NCBI GenBank assembly: GCA_022574795.1
Contig: JACZRJ010000032.1
Span: forward strand, 1-6,146
Direction: 5' to 3'
DNA length: 6,146 nt
Source of the DNA: Patescibacteria group bacterium
GTDB lineage: Bacteria; Patescibacteriota; Andersenbacteria; UBA10190
Below, one piece after another: positions 1 to 5,207 of this stretch; position 1 is the first letter of the stretch; each line of letters opens with the position of its first letter. The position numbers were made by a program, and so were the translations under genes. The notes under the pieces were generated by a model. That model ran no database searches and was not told where the DNA came from. It saw only the letters and a list, made by a program, of their open reading frames with translations.

Positions 1-591
1 GCTAAGTTGCACCAAAGCTGCCAAAATCGCAAAGACAATAATTGCCCATTTGCTAACGGCTGCCACGACACTACCGCTGGTAAAACCAGCCGCAGAAACA
101 CTAGCGGCTACTGTCTTATAGACAAAGTTAGCTAGCACCACCCCGATAACCAGGATCAAGGCAGCCACGACGACATTAGGAATGTAGGCTAATACCGACC
201 GTAGGAAGGTCGCTACGTCTTGCAGACCAAGAATGTCGGTTGAGGCCAGCAAGGTGACGAGAATGAGAAACCATTTAACGATCTCGCCGATAACGAGAGG
301 TATGTTAATACCCAACCCGGCCCGTGAAGCAGCATTCTTAAGCCCCTTGATATTCTCGAAAGCCGCATTGACGCGCAAGATCACCATCATTTTCTCAATC
401 ACGCGACCAACCGCCACAGCGATTGCCCAACCAACAAAAAAGACAACTAGTGCCGCAATCAAATTTGGCAAAAAGCTAGCAAAAGCTAACCACAAGTCGC
501 TCAACGAACCAACCACAGCATCAGTCCAAGTACTCACCGAGCCGCCAGTAGCTAAACCACCAGCCTGGAGTATTTTTTTATGTGATGTCAT
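1..591 (-). CDS. Mechanosensitive channel-like TM-helix membrane protein, N-terminal part (cut by window edge)
   Basis: The minus-strand frame is open from an ATG at 591 to the left edge, giving 197 codons with no stop, so the C-terminus is missing. The start is supported by an AGGAGGTG ribosome binding site at 603-610 and a promoter further upstream. Hydrophobic segments lie at about residues 32-62, 100-118, 136-157 and 175-195. The phrases ending the first segment (FFVGWAIAVAVGRVIEKM), the middle (STDILGLQDVATFLRSVLAY) and the end (KWAIIVFAILAALVQL) fit the conserved TM-helix repeat proteins related to small-conductance mechanosensitive channels, a family very common in Patescibacteria. It presumably sits in the cytoplasmic membrane. 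Channel function is inferred from family resemblance only; the beta domain of true MscS is not visible here. Confidence 0.82.
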   Translation of the reverse strand, partial: MTSHKKILQAGGLATGGSVSTWTDAVVGSLSDLWLAFASFLPNLIAALVVFFVGWAIAVAVGRVIEKMMVILRVNAAFENIKGLKNAASRAGLGINIPLVIGEIVKWFLILVTLLASTDILGLQDVATFLRSVLAYIPNVVVAALILVIGVVLANFVYKTVAASVSAAGFTSGSVVAAVSKWAIIVFAILAALVQLS

Positions 592-645
592 ACGAGTTAA
601 CGCACCTCCTCTCAAGGGGAATGAAGGATTCACAAAACTACTATT

Positions 646-674
646 ACTATATTCTATAGCTTATCCCTTGTCAA
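646..674 (-). promoter_or_regulatory. Near-consensus sigma70-type promoter for the TM-helix protein
   Basis: On the minus strand a perfect -35 TTGACA (674-669) is followed after exactly 17 nt by TATAGT (651-646), one mismatch from TATAAT. A start about 7 nt downstream, near 639, would leave a leader of roughly 48 nt that carries the AGGAGGTG site at 603-610. This is the best promoter in the window. Confidence 0.75.
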
Positions 675-727
675 AAATTGAGGCTCTCCTACATGACGTC
701 AGACACCTCAACGTTTCACCTGAATCA

Positions 728-752
728 ATAAAACCCGTCAGTGCCGGCCGGG
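728..752 (-). terminator. Weak possible terminator after the 75-aa gene
   Basis: On the minus strand CCCG (752-749) can pair with CGGG (737-734) and is followed by TTTTATT, 16 nt past the stop of the 75-aa gene. The stem is only 4 bp with an 11-nt loop, so this is a marginal call. The rest of the 176-bp gap between 592 and 767 holds the promoter described above and an 8-bp palindrome TGACGTCA (694-701). Confidence 0.3.
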
Positions 753-767
753 ATCCAGTGGTAATTT

Positions 768-995
768 TTACCGTTTGAATTGTGCGTTAGCTCGATAGTA
801 ACCCTTAACCTGTTTGCCACTCCCTCGTCGGTATCCGCCCACCCAAATGCTTTTACGCGTATGGCTTTTTGGCGTAGCCCCACTATCACCACCAGAGTAT
901 TTGTTGCTACGAGCGCGCTTTACTCGACGACGACGCACACTGGCCCGCTCCATTTTCCAAGCTCGCTTGGTATTGGCACGACTTCTATGAGGCAT
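768..995 (-). CDS. 75-aa highly basic hypothetical protein
   Basis: I do not recognise a named family. The protein has 24 Lys/Arg in 75 residues against only two acidic residues (E16, D37), with a run of four arginines at 21-24 inside a basic stretch (residues 10-32) that suggests nucleic-acid binding, for example RNA or ribosome association. The C-terminal third, GGYRRGSGKQVKGYYRAN (53-70), resembles the short 'VxGYxR..G..VxGYYR' motif seen in assorted small bacterial and phage proteins. There is no SD before the ATG, but a TATACT hexamer ends 7 nt upstream, as expected for a leaderless transcript. It lies between the cupin terminator and the TM-helix gene and seems to be its own transcription unit. 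The coding call is moderately secure; the function is unknown. Confidence 0.6.
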   Translation of the reverse strand: MPHRSRANTKRAWKMERASVRRRRVKRARSNKYSGGDSGATPKSHTRKSIWVGGYRRGSGKQVKGYYRANAQFKR

Positions 996-1001
996 GAATA
1001 C

Positions 1002-1007
1002 AGTATA
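1002..1007 (-). promoter_or_regulatory. -10 element of a probable leaderless promoter
   Basis: TATACT (minus strand, 1007-1002) leaves 6 nt before the A of the ATG at 995, so transcription would begin at or next to the start codon. No SD lies in the intervening GTATTC. The -35 position at 17-nt spacing (1030-1025) is only a run of T, so the -35 match is poor. Confidence 0.5.
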
Positions 1008-1087
1008 CTTAGCTGAACAATATTAAAAAAGAATCAGATGAGCTTCCGACCCGTTAAGTTACTAAAGCTTATTTTAAGCAACTATTT

Positions 1088-1114
1088 AAAAAAGCACCAC
1101 TAAAAGTGGTGCTT
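1088..1114 (-). terminator. Rho-independent terminator of the cupin gene, overlapping its stop codon
   Basis: A perfect 9-bp stem pairs 1092-1100 with 1106-1114 around a 5-nt loop. On the minus strand the stem is followed by a run of T (complement of the A-run 1088-1093). The TAA stop of the cupin gene (1115-1113) lies in the upstream arm, so translation ends as the terminator forms. On the plus strand no T-run follows, so it works in the minus direction only. Confidence 0.85.
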
Positions 1115-1715
1115 ACTCGTAATAATGATCTGCCATGCAGATGGAATCATCTTCGCTCAAGAAGGGCAAAGCAGTATCCATCCGGATCAGGTTGATGGCA
1201 TATCCCGAAGTCACTCGCAGCTGATGCCAAACCTGCTGCTTGACTTCATGTTGCCACCGTAATTTTTCCCAGTGGCCATTATCAAGGCGAATTTCGGTAG
1301 TGCCGTAAAGCGGGTAAAATCGCTCGACCGTGCGCCGATGATAGTGACGAGAAGTAATACCTGGCGTATCAGCCTGAGCTGGCAATATTTGCAACAGCAA
1401 ACCTCCCCGACGACGATCTTGCAAATTCCAATAGGCTGGATATAGCGCCGCCGAGGTTTCAGAGCGTGACCCCCATTGAGTCGAGTCTCGCCGTACCACC
1501 ATTCCGTGGGGAACAATCAGCAACAACTGAACTGCTTTCATTCCGGCTCTAAACCATTGGATCAAGGGCTGCTCAGAAAAACACAATCGCTTGAGCAATC
1601 CTGCCGCTGGATTAATCCCCAAATGTATTGTTTCGTCTAAGACCAGGTCGTTAGTTAGGCAGTCAATGTTTTGCGGACTTCCAAGATGATCGCCATCGAT
1701 GACAATTACGTCCAT
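1113..1715 (-). CDS. Cupin-fold protein, 200 aa
   Basis: The start ATG at 1715 has a strong AAGGAGGTG ribosome binding site (1721-1729). Residues 119-138 match cupin motif 1: G119, H124-x-H126, E131 and G138, with spacing G(x)4HxH(x)4E(x)6G. A weaker second motif follows with H164 and N175. These would be metal ligands in a single-domain beta-barrel cupin. The first 110 residues, beginning with the beta-strand-like MDVIVIDGDH, match nothing I know. Cupins cover isomerases, dioxygenases and sugar-binding proteins, so no reaction can be assigned. The gene lies 191 bp downstream of the tRNA-Ala on the same strand. I saw no convincing promoter of its own; a TATATA at 1729-1734 is too close to the SD to be useful. 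Confidence 0.72.
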   Translation of the reverse strand: MDVIVIDGDHLGSPQNIDCLTNDLVLDETIHLGINPAAGLLKRLCFSEQPLIQWFRAGMKAVQLLLIVPHGMVVRRDSTQWGSRSETSAALYPAYWNLQDRRRGGLLLQILPAQADTPGITSRHYHRRTVERFYPLYGTTEIRLDNGHWEKLRWQHEVKQQVWHQLRVTSGYAINLIRMDTALPFLSEDDSICMADHYYE

Positions 1716-1780
1716 TGCTACACCTCCTTATATACGAGAGATTGAAAATGAGCTGAAGAACAATATATTGCGTCTCTATA

Positions 1781-1817
1781 GTCCAACTTCGTCCCGCTAA
1801 GCGGGACTTCGCTGGAC
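1781..1817. repeat. Hairpin flanked by ACTTCG direct repeats (repeat unit A)
   Basis: A 7-bp stem (1791-1797 with 1801-1807, loop TAA) sits between two ACTTCG direct repeats (1786-1791 and 1806-1811). An outer pairing of GTCCA (1781-1785) with TGGAC (1813-1817) encloses it. There is no adjacent T-run, so it is not an ordinary terminator. Its layout is shared with the unit at 2051-2078. Confidence 0.6.
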
Positions 1818-1908
1818 ACACTTCGCCTGCCCTCTTCGACTTAACTTCAGGTGATAATATGGTGGTTTGCCACGCGAAGCCTGAAGCATACACGAAGGGC
1901 GAAGTGTG
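1817..1908. repeat. Nested inverted repeat abutting the tRNA-Ala 3' end
   Basis: Three inverted repeats nest inside one another: an 11-bp perfect outer pair (1817-1827 with 1898-1908), a 7-bp middle pair CTTCAGG/CCTGAAG (1845-1851 with 1880-1886) and a 4-bp inner pair GTGG/CCAC (1862-1865 with 1870-1873). CTTCG or CGAAG recurs in the arms and internal loops. The outer arm includes the discriminator base and last acceptor base of the tRNA. As RNA on the minus strand it would form a long interrupted stem directly after the tRNA. No T-run follows. A role in 3' processing is inference only. Confidence 0.55.
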
Positions 1909-1979
1909 GACCCGGGGAGATTCGAACTCCCGACCTCCACATTGCAAATGTGGCGCTCTACCAACTAAGCTACGGGCCC
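1907..1979 (-). tRNA. tRNA-Ala (anticodon UGC)
   Basis: The 73-nt sequence folds into a full cloverleaf: acceptor GGGCCCG with CGGGTCC, T8-A9, D arm with loop AGTTGGTA, anticodon stem CCACA/TGTGG with loop TTTGCAA (anticodon UGC at 1946-1944), variable loop AGGTC, and T arm GGGAG-TTCGAAT-CTCCC. The acceptor stem carries G3-U70, the main identity element for alanyl-tRNA synthetase. The discriminator A73 is followed by CAC, so CCA is not encoded and must be added after transcription; a CCA-adding enzyme is encoded nearby. One extra G precedes position 1 in the DNA. Confidence 0.97.
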
Positions 1980-1983
1980 CTAC

Positions 1984-2012
1984 TACGCTCTGTCTTCGAG
2001 ACAAAGCTACGC
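1984..2012. repeat. Small hairpin in the tRNA leader between TACGC direct repeats
   Basis: TGTCT (1991-1995) pairs with AGACA (1999-2003) around a 3-nt loop, and the hairpin lies between two TACGC copies (1984-1988 and 2008-2012). It falls in the predicted 5' leader of the tRNA-Ala transcript, about 10 nt from the mature 5' end. The layout (short direct repeat, hairpin, short direct repeat) echoes its neighbours, but with a different repeat word. Confidence 0.45.
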
Positions 2013-2032
2013 AGGGCAAGAATCTGTTATTG

Positions 2033-2061
2033 AATATAGATACTTGTGCCGCGAAGCTCAA
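2033..2061 (-). promoter_or_regulatory. Probable tRNA-Ala promoter
   Basis: On the minus strand TTGAGC (2061-2056) is followed after 17 nt by TATATT (2038-2033), which match 4/6 and 5/6 of the consensus. A start near 2026 would give the tRNA a leader of about 46 nt. The -35 overlaps one arm of the hairpin at 2056-2074. Confidence 0.55.
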
Positions 2062-2078
2062 TCTTTGATTGAGCGAAG
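2051..2078. repeat. Hairpin flanked by GCGAAG direct repeats (repeat unit B)
   Basis: An 8-bp perfect stem (2056-2063 with 2067-2074, loop TTT) sits between two GCGAAG copies (2051-2056 and 2073-2078). Read on the minus strand it is CTTCG, stem, 3-nt A-rich loop, stem, CTTCG, the same design as unit A at 1786-1811 although the stem sequences are unrelated. Confidence 0.6.
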
Positions 2079-2081
2079 TGG

Positions 2082-2096
2082 TAAGCTACGGGCCCC
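2082..2096 (-). repeat. 15-bp duplicate of the tRNA-Ala 5' end
   Basis: These 15 bases are identical, in the same orientation, to 1966-1980, which is the first 14 nt of the tRNA-Ala plus the base before it. The copies are 116 bp apart. The copy lacks the rest of the tRNA. It could be a target-site duplication, an att-like remnant or the scar of a local tandem duplication. Confidence 0.7.
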
Positions 2097-2167
2097 GTTA
2101 GAGACCCGGTCCCGTCAGGAACCGGCAGTCGCCTTTAGGCGACTTGTCTCTAAACGGGGCGGGCCCC
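2089..2167. repeat. Three-way-junction palindromic element between CGGGCCCC repeats
   Basis: The basal stem pairs 2093-2105 with 2146-2159: 13 bp with one bulged A. It encloses two hairpins. One is CCGGT (2106-2110) with ACCGG (2121-2125), extendable by two G-C pairs. The other is a perfect 6-bp stem GTCGCC/GGCGAC (2128-2133 with 2138-2143, loop TTTA). The 8-mer CGGGCCCC flanks the element at 2089-2096 and 2160-2167 and also occurs at 1973-1980 over the tRNA 5' edge. The fold is compact enough for a small structured RNA or a cruciform mobile repeat. I see no promoter or T-run that fixes a transcribed strand, and I match it to no known RNA family. Confidence 0.55.
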
Positions 2168-2177
2168 TTCCTTGTCA

Positions 2178-2211
2178 CCTGTTAAAGGTACAATATCCGA
2201 TATTGAACAGG
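2178..2211. repeat. Interrupted hairpin downstream of the 84-aa gene
   Basis: CCTGTT (2178-2183) pairs with AACAGG (2206-2211), and inside it CAATAT (2191-2196) pairs with ATATTG (2200-2205), with a 7-nt bulge on one side. It lies 23 nt past the stop of the 84-aa gene, but no T-run follows, so it is not a standard terminator. Confidence 0.35.
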
Positions 2212-2233
2212 CTCAGGAACAAGATTGCAAGTT

Positions 2234-2488
2234 TTAAGCCTCATCCCCGAACAGATACTTTAGCAGTAAGCCGCCAAAGATATCATCGAACAGATCAAAA
2301 GCTATAAAGAAGCCCAGCGTAATCGCAATCAACCCAATCAATTTCCAACTCATCCATCGACCCACCGAGGCACCAAACAAGTTGCCAACATCTCCCAGAT
2401 ATCGCAATAGCCAAGCTGTTTTCCAAACGGTCATAAAGCCTAAAGCCATGACCACCGAGCCCCCAATAAATCCACCCAGCGTAATCAT
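2234..2488 (-). CDS. 84-aa membrane protein with two transmembrane helices
   Basis: The start ATG at 2488 is 8 nt after the TAG of cca, so the two genes very likely share an mRNA and may be translationally coupled. The SD is weak (GCGGA directly before the ATG). Hydrophobic helices lie at about residues 4-28 and 49-65, separated by a short loop with basic residues (R29, R44, K49), and an acidic patch FDLFDDIF (64-71) precedes a final hydrophobic stretch and a DEA end. The layout resembles small Patescibacteria membrane proteins of unknown function that carry a similar second-helix 'WKLIG...LGFFIAF' segment. No function can be assigned. Confidence 0.7.
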   Translation of the reverse strand: MITLGGFIGGSVVMALGFMTVWKTAWLLRYLGDVGNLFGASVGRWMSWKLIGLIAITLGFFIAFDLFDDIFGGLLLKYLFGDEA

Positions 2489-2496
2489 TCCGCTAA

Positions 2497-3930
2497 CTAT
2501 ACGTGATATTTCCGCTTGATATCATCCTCGCGCTTCCTCTCAGCTTCCTCCGTGGCCGCCACGCCCAAGGCCTTGAGCTCAGCCGGGTCTTTATCCTTAA
2601 GCTCCTGCGCTCGCTTCAACAGCACCGCTGGTTGATTTTTCTTTGGATCATCCAGCACTTCAGCTAGTAAAGCGTTTAGAATGCCACCAATCTGTGGCCC
2701 AGGCTTCAGCTTTAATTCATCCATTAACTGCTGGCCCGCAATCGCCAGCTGACTTGTGCTGATCGGCTGCTGGGCAGCCTTCTCCACCAAAAATTGTAGA
2801 TGACGTAATCGATACGGCTCAGCTTTGGGCACCCCAGATCCTTTCCGTTCCGCAATTCTAAGTTTAATGAGGTCAGGAAAATGGTCTTTACCTACTCGGC
2901 GCAGCAAACGGCGAGCTCCCGCCTCAGTCACTTTACCGACATCGTAATAAAACATGTGGTACCGCACCAAATGAACTACCTTAGCAATGAGCTCATTTGA
3001 AAATTTAAGTCGCCGCATCAGTTTTTCAGTCATCCGGGCACCAACAATATCATGAGCGTGAAAAGTATAATCATTCCCCTTAGCTCGCTTTGTCTTTGGC
3101 TTACCAATGTCATGCCATAGCGCCGCCAGTCGCACCGACAAGGGATATTTAAAATCCGCGGCGAATTGCAATGACTTCACATTGTGCTCATACACCGTGA
3201 AGATATGATGCTTGTTTTGGCCTACCGCAATACCCTCTGCGACTTCCGGAAGAATAAGGCCCAACAGCCCGGTGTCCTTGAGCAACGTAAAACCTTTCTC
3301 AGGATGCTGGCTGGCAACAATCTTGACCAGCTCATCGCGTACCCGTTCGTGCGACACTGCTGAGATAGCCTCGGCATACATCCTCAGCTCCTTAAAAGTC
3401 TCATCCTCAAGTTCAAAGTTGAGTTCCGCCGCCAACCGAATTGCTCTAAGCATACGCAAGGCATCTTCCGAGAATCTCTCACTGGGATTCCCTACCGCCC
3501 GAATCAATTTGTCTTCGAGGTCCCGCTGGCCCTCAAACGGATCCATAATTTTTTCTTCATTCATGGCCATGGCATTGATGGTAAAGTCGCGCCGAGCCAG
3601 ATCTTCTTTCAAGATATCGGTAAAATCAACGTTGTCGGGATGGCGCTGGTCTGAATAACCAGCCTCAATTCGGTAGGTCGTTACTTCAATCTCTTTCAGG
3701 GCTGCCTGCTCGCTCCCAGTTAACACAGTGACCGTCCCGAAATCATTGGTATAAAAAGTTTTTGGGAATAGTGACTGAATTTCATCCGGCTTAGCATTAG
3801 TATTCACATCCCAATCCCGCGGCTCGCGCCTGAGCAGTAAATCACGCACACAACCGCCTACGGCAAAAGCTTCATATCCCGCCGTGACCAGCGTTGCGAT
3901 GGTTGTTTGTACTTCTGTCGGCAACTGCAT
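2497..3930 (-). CDS. cca: CCA-adding tRNA nucleotidyltransferase (class II, with HD domain)
   Basis: The enzyme adds or repairs the 3' CCA of tRNAs using CTP and ATP in the cytoplasm. Counting 477 aa from the ATG at 3930, the head domain shows GGCVRD (25-30), the catalytic D39-W-D41, RRDFTINAMA (113-122), DPFEGQRDLEDKLIRAVG (130-147) and the base-selecting EDALR (155-159). An HD-type domain follows with H249, H273-D274 and H293-D294. The C-terminus (about 388-430) has the 'LKPGPQIGGILNALL' segment typical of bacterial CCA enzymes. The frame stays open upstream to 4140, but those 70 residues overlap the divergent gene and look unlike the family. The duplicated copy of this gene also loses similarity exactly at the 3930 ATG. 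No SD is seen; TAATAT at 3949-3944 could serve as a -10 for a very short leader. Confidence 0.95.
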   Translation of the reverse strand: MQLPTEVQTTIATLVTAGYEAFAVGGCVRDLLLRREPRDWDVNTNAKPDEIQSLFPKTFYTNDFGTVTVLTGSEQAALKEIEVTTYRIEAGYSDQRHPDNVDFTDILKEDLARRDFTINAMAMNEEKIMDPFEGQRDLEDKLIRAVGNPSERFSEDALRMLRAIRLAAELNFELEDETFKELRMYAEAISAVSHERVRDELVKIVASQHPEKGFTLLKDTGLLGLILPEVAEGIAVGQNKHHIFTVYEHNVKSLQFAADFKYPLSVRLAALWHDIGKPKTKRAKGNDYTFHAHDIVGARMTEKLMRRLKFSNELIAKVVHLVRYHMFYYDVGKVTEAGARRLLRRVGKDHFPDLIKLRIAERKGSGVPKAEPYRLRHLQFLVEKAAQQPISTSQLAIAGQQLMDELKLKPGPQIGGILNALLAEVLDDPKKNQPAVLLKRAQELKDKDPAELKALGVAATEEAERKREDDIKRKYHV

Positions 3931-3940
3931 ATTAGCTGAG

Positions 3941-3968
3941 TTAATATTAGATCTTGATAGCGTACTAT
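3941..3968 (+). promoter_or_regulatory. Possible leaderless promoter for the DoxX-like gene
   Basis: TTAATA (3941-3946) and TACTAT (3963-3968) are spaced by 16 nt, each matching 4/6 of the consensus. A start 7 nt after the -10 falls on the A of the ATG at 3975, in agreement with the lack of an SD. It lies in the 44-bp gap shared with the divergent cca start, so the two promoters would overlap. The hexamer matches are modest. Confidence 0.35.
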
Positions 3969-3974
3969 GTTGAT

Positions 3975-5144
3975 ATGTCCGAGCATAATATACTGACACA
4001 CTTTCATAAATATATTTCATCACGTGATCGAATAGCCTGGACTCAAACTGCCGTAAGCCTGGCGATGACAATAGGCCTGCTGATAACCTACCCTCTCTGG
4101 TTAAGTCGTCGTTTATATCCTCTGGTGCCGATCGTGCCAAATTGGCCGGTCGTAGTCGCGCCGTGGGACCTTATTATTTTCCTGGCGTTAATCGGATGCT
4201 TAAGCGCCACAGCAGTAGTACCGCGCCCTCGGAAATTTTTGGCTGCGACGATTATCTTATTAGCAATTCTAGGATTAGCTGATCAAACTCGCTGGCAGCC
4301 CTGGGTCTTTCAATATACCGCTATGCTCATAACCCTAGCGCTGCTTGGCTATAACAAACAGAATTACAAAAAGCAGCAAGCCCTAAATGCCTGCCGGTTT
4401 ATTGTTGCCAGCATCTATATTTTTAGTGGTTTGCAAAAGCTTAATATTAGTTTTATCAAGGATGTCCTGCCGTATTTTGCAGGCATCAATTCTGTGCCTC
4501 TTTTGGTAGGCTTGGCCGTAGCAGGAATAGAGCTCTTCATTGGTCTTGGCTTGATCACGAAACGATTTCGTCATCCCGCTATTATCCTTGCCGTACTAAT
4601 GCACACGGCTATTCTTTACCGGCTGGTGTTAATTGAACCATATAATGTGGCTGTCTGGCCCTGGAATATAGCAATGATGTCATTCGTCCTAATCCTGTTC
4701 TGGAATACCTACAATAAACCTCGTGCAATAATTTCACCACACAAATCAACTTGGAAAGTAATCGTATTGATAATGTTTGGTCTACTGCCAATTGGCAGTT
4801 GGTTCGGGGTTTGGGATATGTATTTATCGGGGGCCTTATATTCCGGCAACAAAGTGAAAGCTGAAATTATTATTGACGGACCGTTACAAGAAATACTCCC
4901 AATAGATTACAGCCCTTACACGCAACCAACTGGGTTGAATACCTATGTCTTACCTATCAGTTCTTGGTCGTACCAAGAATTACAAGTTCCGACCTATCCT
5001 GAAGAGCGAGTATTCCGAAACATCGGCAATAGTGTTTGCTCTGCTAGCTTGGACCCAGACAGACTTACACTGGTGCTGCGAGGAAAACCGACCATTTTTA
5101 GGGGAGAGAGAATAATCACCACTTTTTCTTGTTCCACCGTTTAG
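3975..5144 (+). CDS. DoxX/MauE-like multi-pass membrane protein, 389 aa
   Basis: About nine hydrophobic segments can be read at roughly residues 21-43, 59-82, 88-103, 110-126, 140-153, 174-195, 201-219, 228-243 and 260-279. A C-terminal domain of about 105 residues without further helices follows, probably extracytoplasmic. The segment RFIVASIYIFSGLQKLN (141-157) with IKDVLPYF, and VAVWPWNIAMM (225-235), fit the DoxX/MauE-like family of quinone- or thiol-redox-linked membrane proteins. C140, C355 and C386 are present, with no CxxC pair. A TTG at 3954 in the same frame is possible, but the ATG at 3975 is preferred because the upstream residues overlap the likely promoter. No SD is visible. The gene is divergent from cca and is bracketed by two copies of the cca 5' end, so it may have arrived by recombination. 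Its substrate is unknown. Confidence 0.78.
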   Translation: MSEHNILTHFHKYISSRDRIAWTQTAVSLAMTIGLLITYPLWLSRRLYPLVPIVPNWPVVVAPWDLIIFLALIGCLSATAVVPRPRKFLAATIILLAILGLADQTRWQPWVFQYTAMLITLALLGYNKQNYKKQQALNACRFIVASIYIFSGLQKLNISFIKDVLPYFAGINSVPLLVGLAVAGIELFIGLGLITKRFRHPAIILAVLMHTAILYRLVLIEPYNVAVWPWNIAMMSFVLILFWNTYNKPRAIISPHKSTWKVIVLIMFGLLPIGSWFGVWDMYLSGALYSGNKVKAEIIIDGPLQEILPIDYSPYTQPTGLNTYVLPISSWSYQELQVPTYPEERVFRNIGNSVCSASLDPDRLTLVLRGKPTIFRGERIITTFSCSTV

Positions 5145-5207
5145 TTGTTTAGACTGATGAATAAATTCAACCAGCGATGCCTCTTGCGATGCTGACTTCT
5201 TTGTGGC

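Noticed and set aside
694..701. TGACGTCA palindrome upstream of the TM-helix promoter as an operator
   Set aside because: At 8 bp it is too short to support alone, and no second copy or regulator is visible.
233..778. Plus-strand 181-aa ORF
   Set aside because: It is opposite the TM-helix protein, has no SD, and crosses the promoter and intergenic region of the real minus-strand gene.
1729..1734. TATATA as the -10 of a cupin promoter
   Set aside because: Transcription would begin within the SD at 1721-1729, which would be nonproductive for an SD-led gene, and no -35 fits.
1663..2061. Minus-strand 132-aa ORF spanning tRNA-Ala and the cupin start
   Set aside because: It reads straight through the tRNA and the structured repeats, overlaps the well-supported cupin start in another frame, and contains the familiar spurious tRNA-derived 'SLVGRAPHLQCGGREFESPR' peptide.
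1851..2068. Plus-strand ORFs of 60 and 69 aa across the tRNA region
   Set aside because: They are antisense reads of tRNA-Ala; the 'GEIRTPDLHIANVALYQLSYG'-type peptides are a well-known false annotation of this tRNA.
1781..2211. CRISPR array suggested by repeated short motifs
   Set aside because: The repeated words are only 5-8 bp (15 bp once), spacing is irregular, and hairpin stems differ between units; there are no cas genes.
3212..3658. Plus-strand 148-aa ORF inside cca
   Set aside because: It is antisense to conserved catalytic motifs of the CCA-adding enzyme and has a Ser/Ile-rich shadow composition.
3931..4140. N-terminal extension of cca by 70 residues
   Set aside because: The extension overlaps the start of the divergent membrane gene, does not look like the family, and the duplicated copy shows similarity ending at the ATG at 3930.
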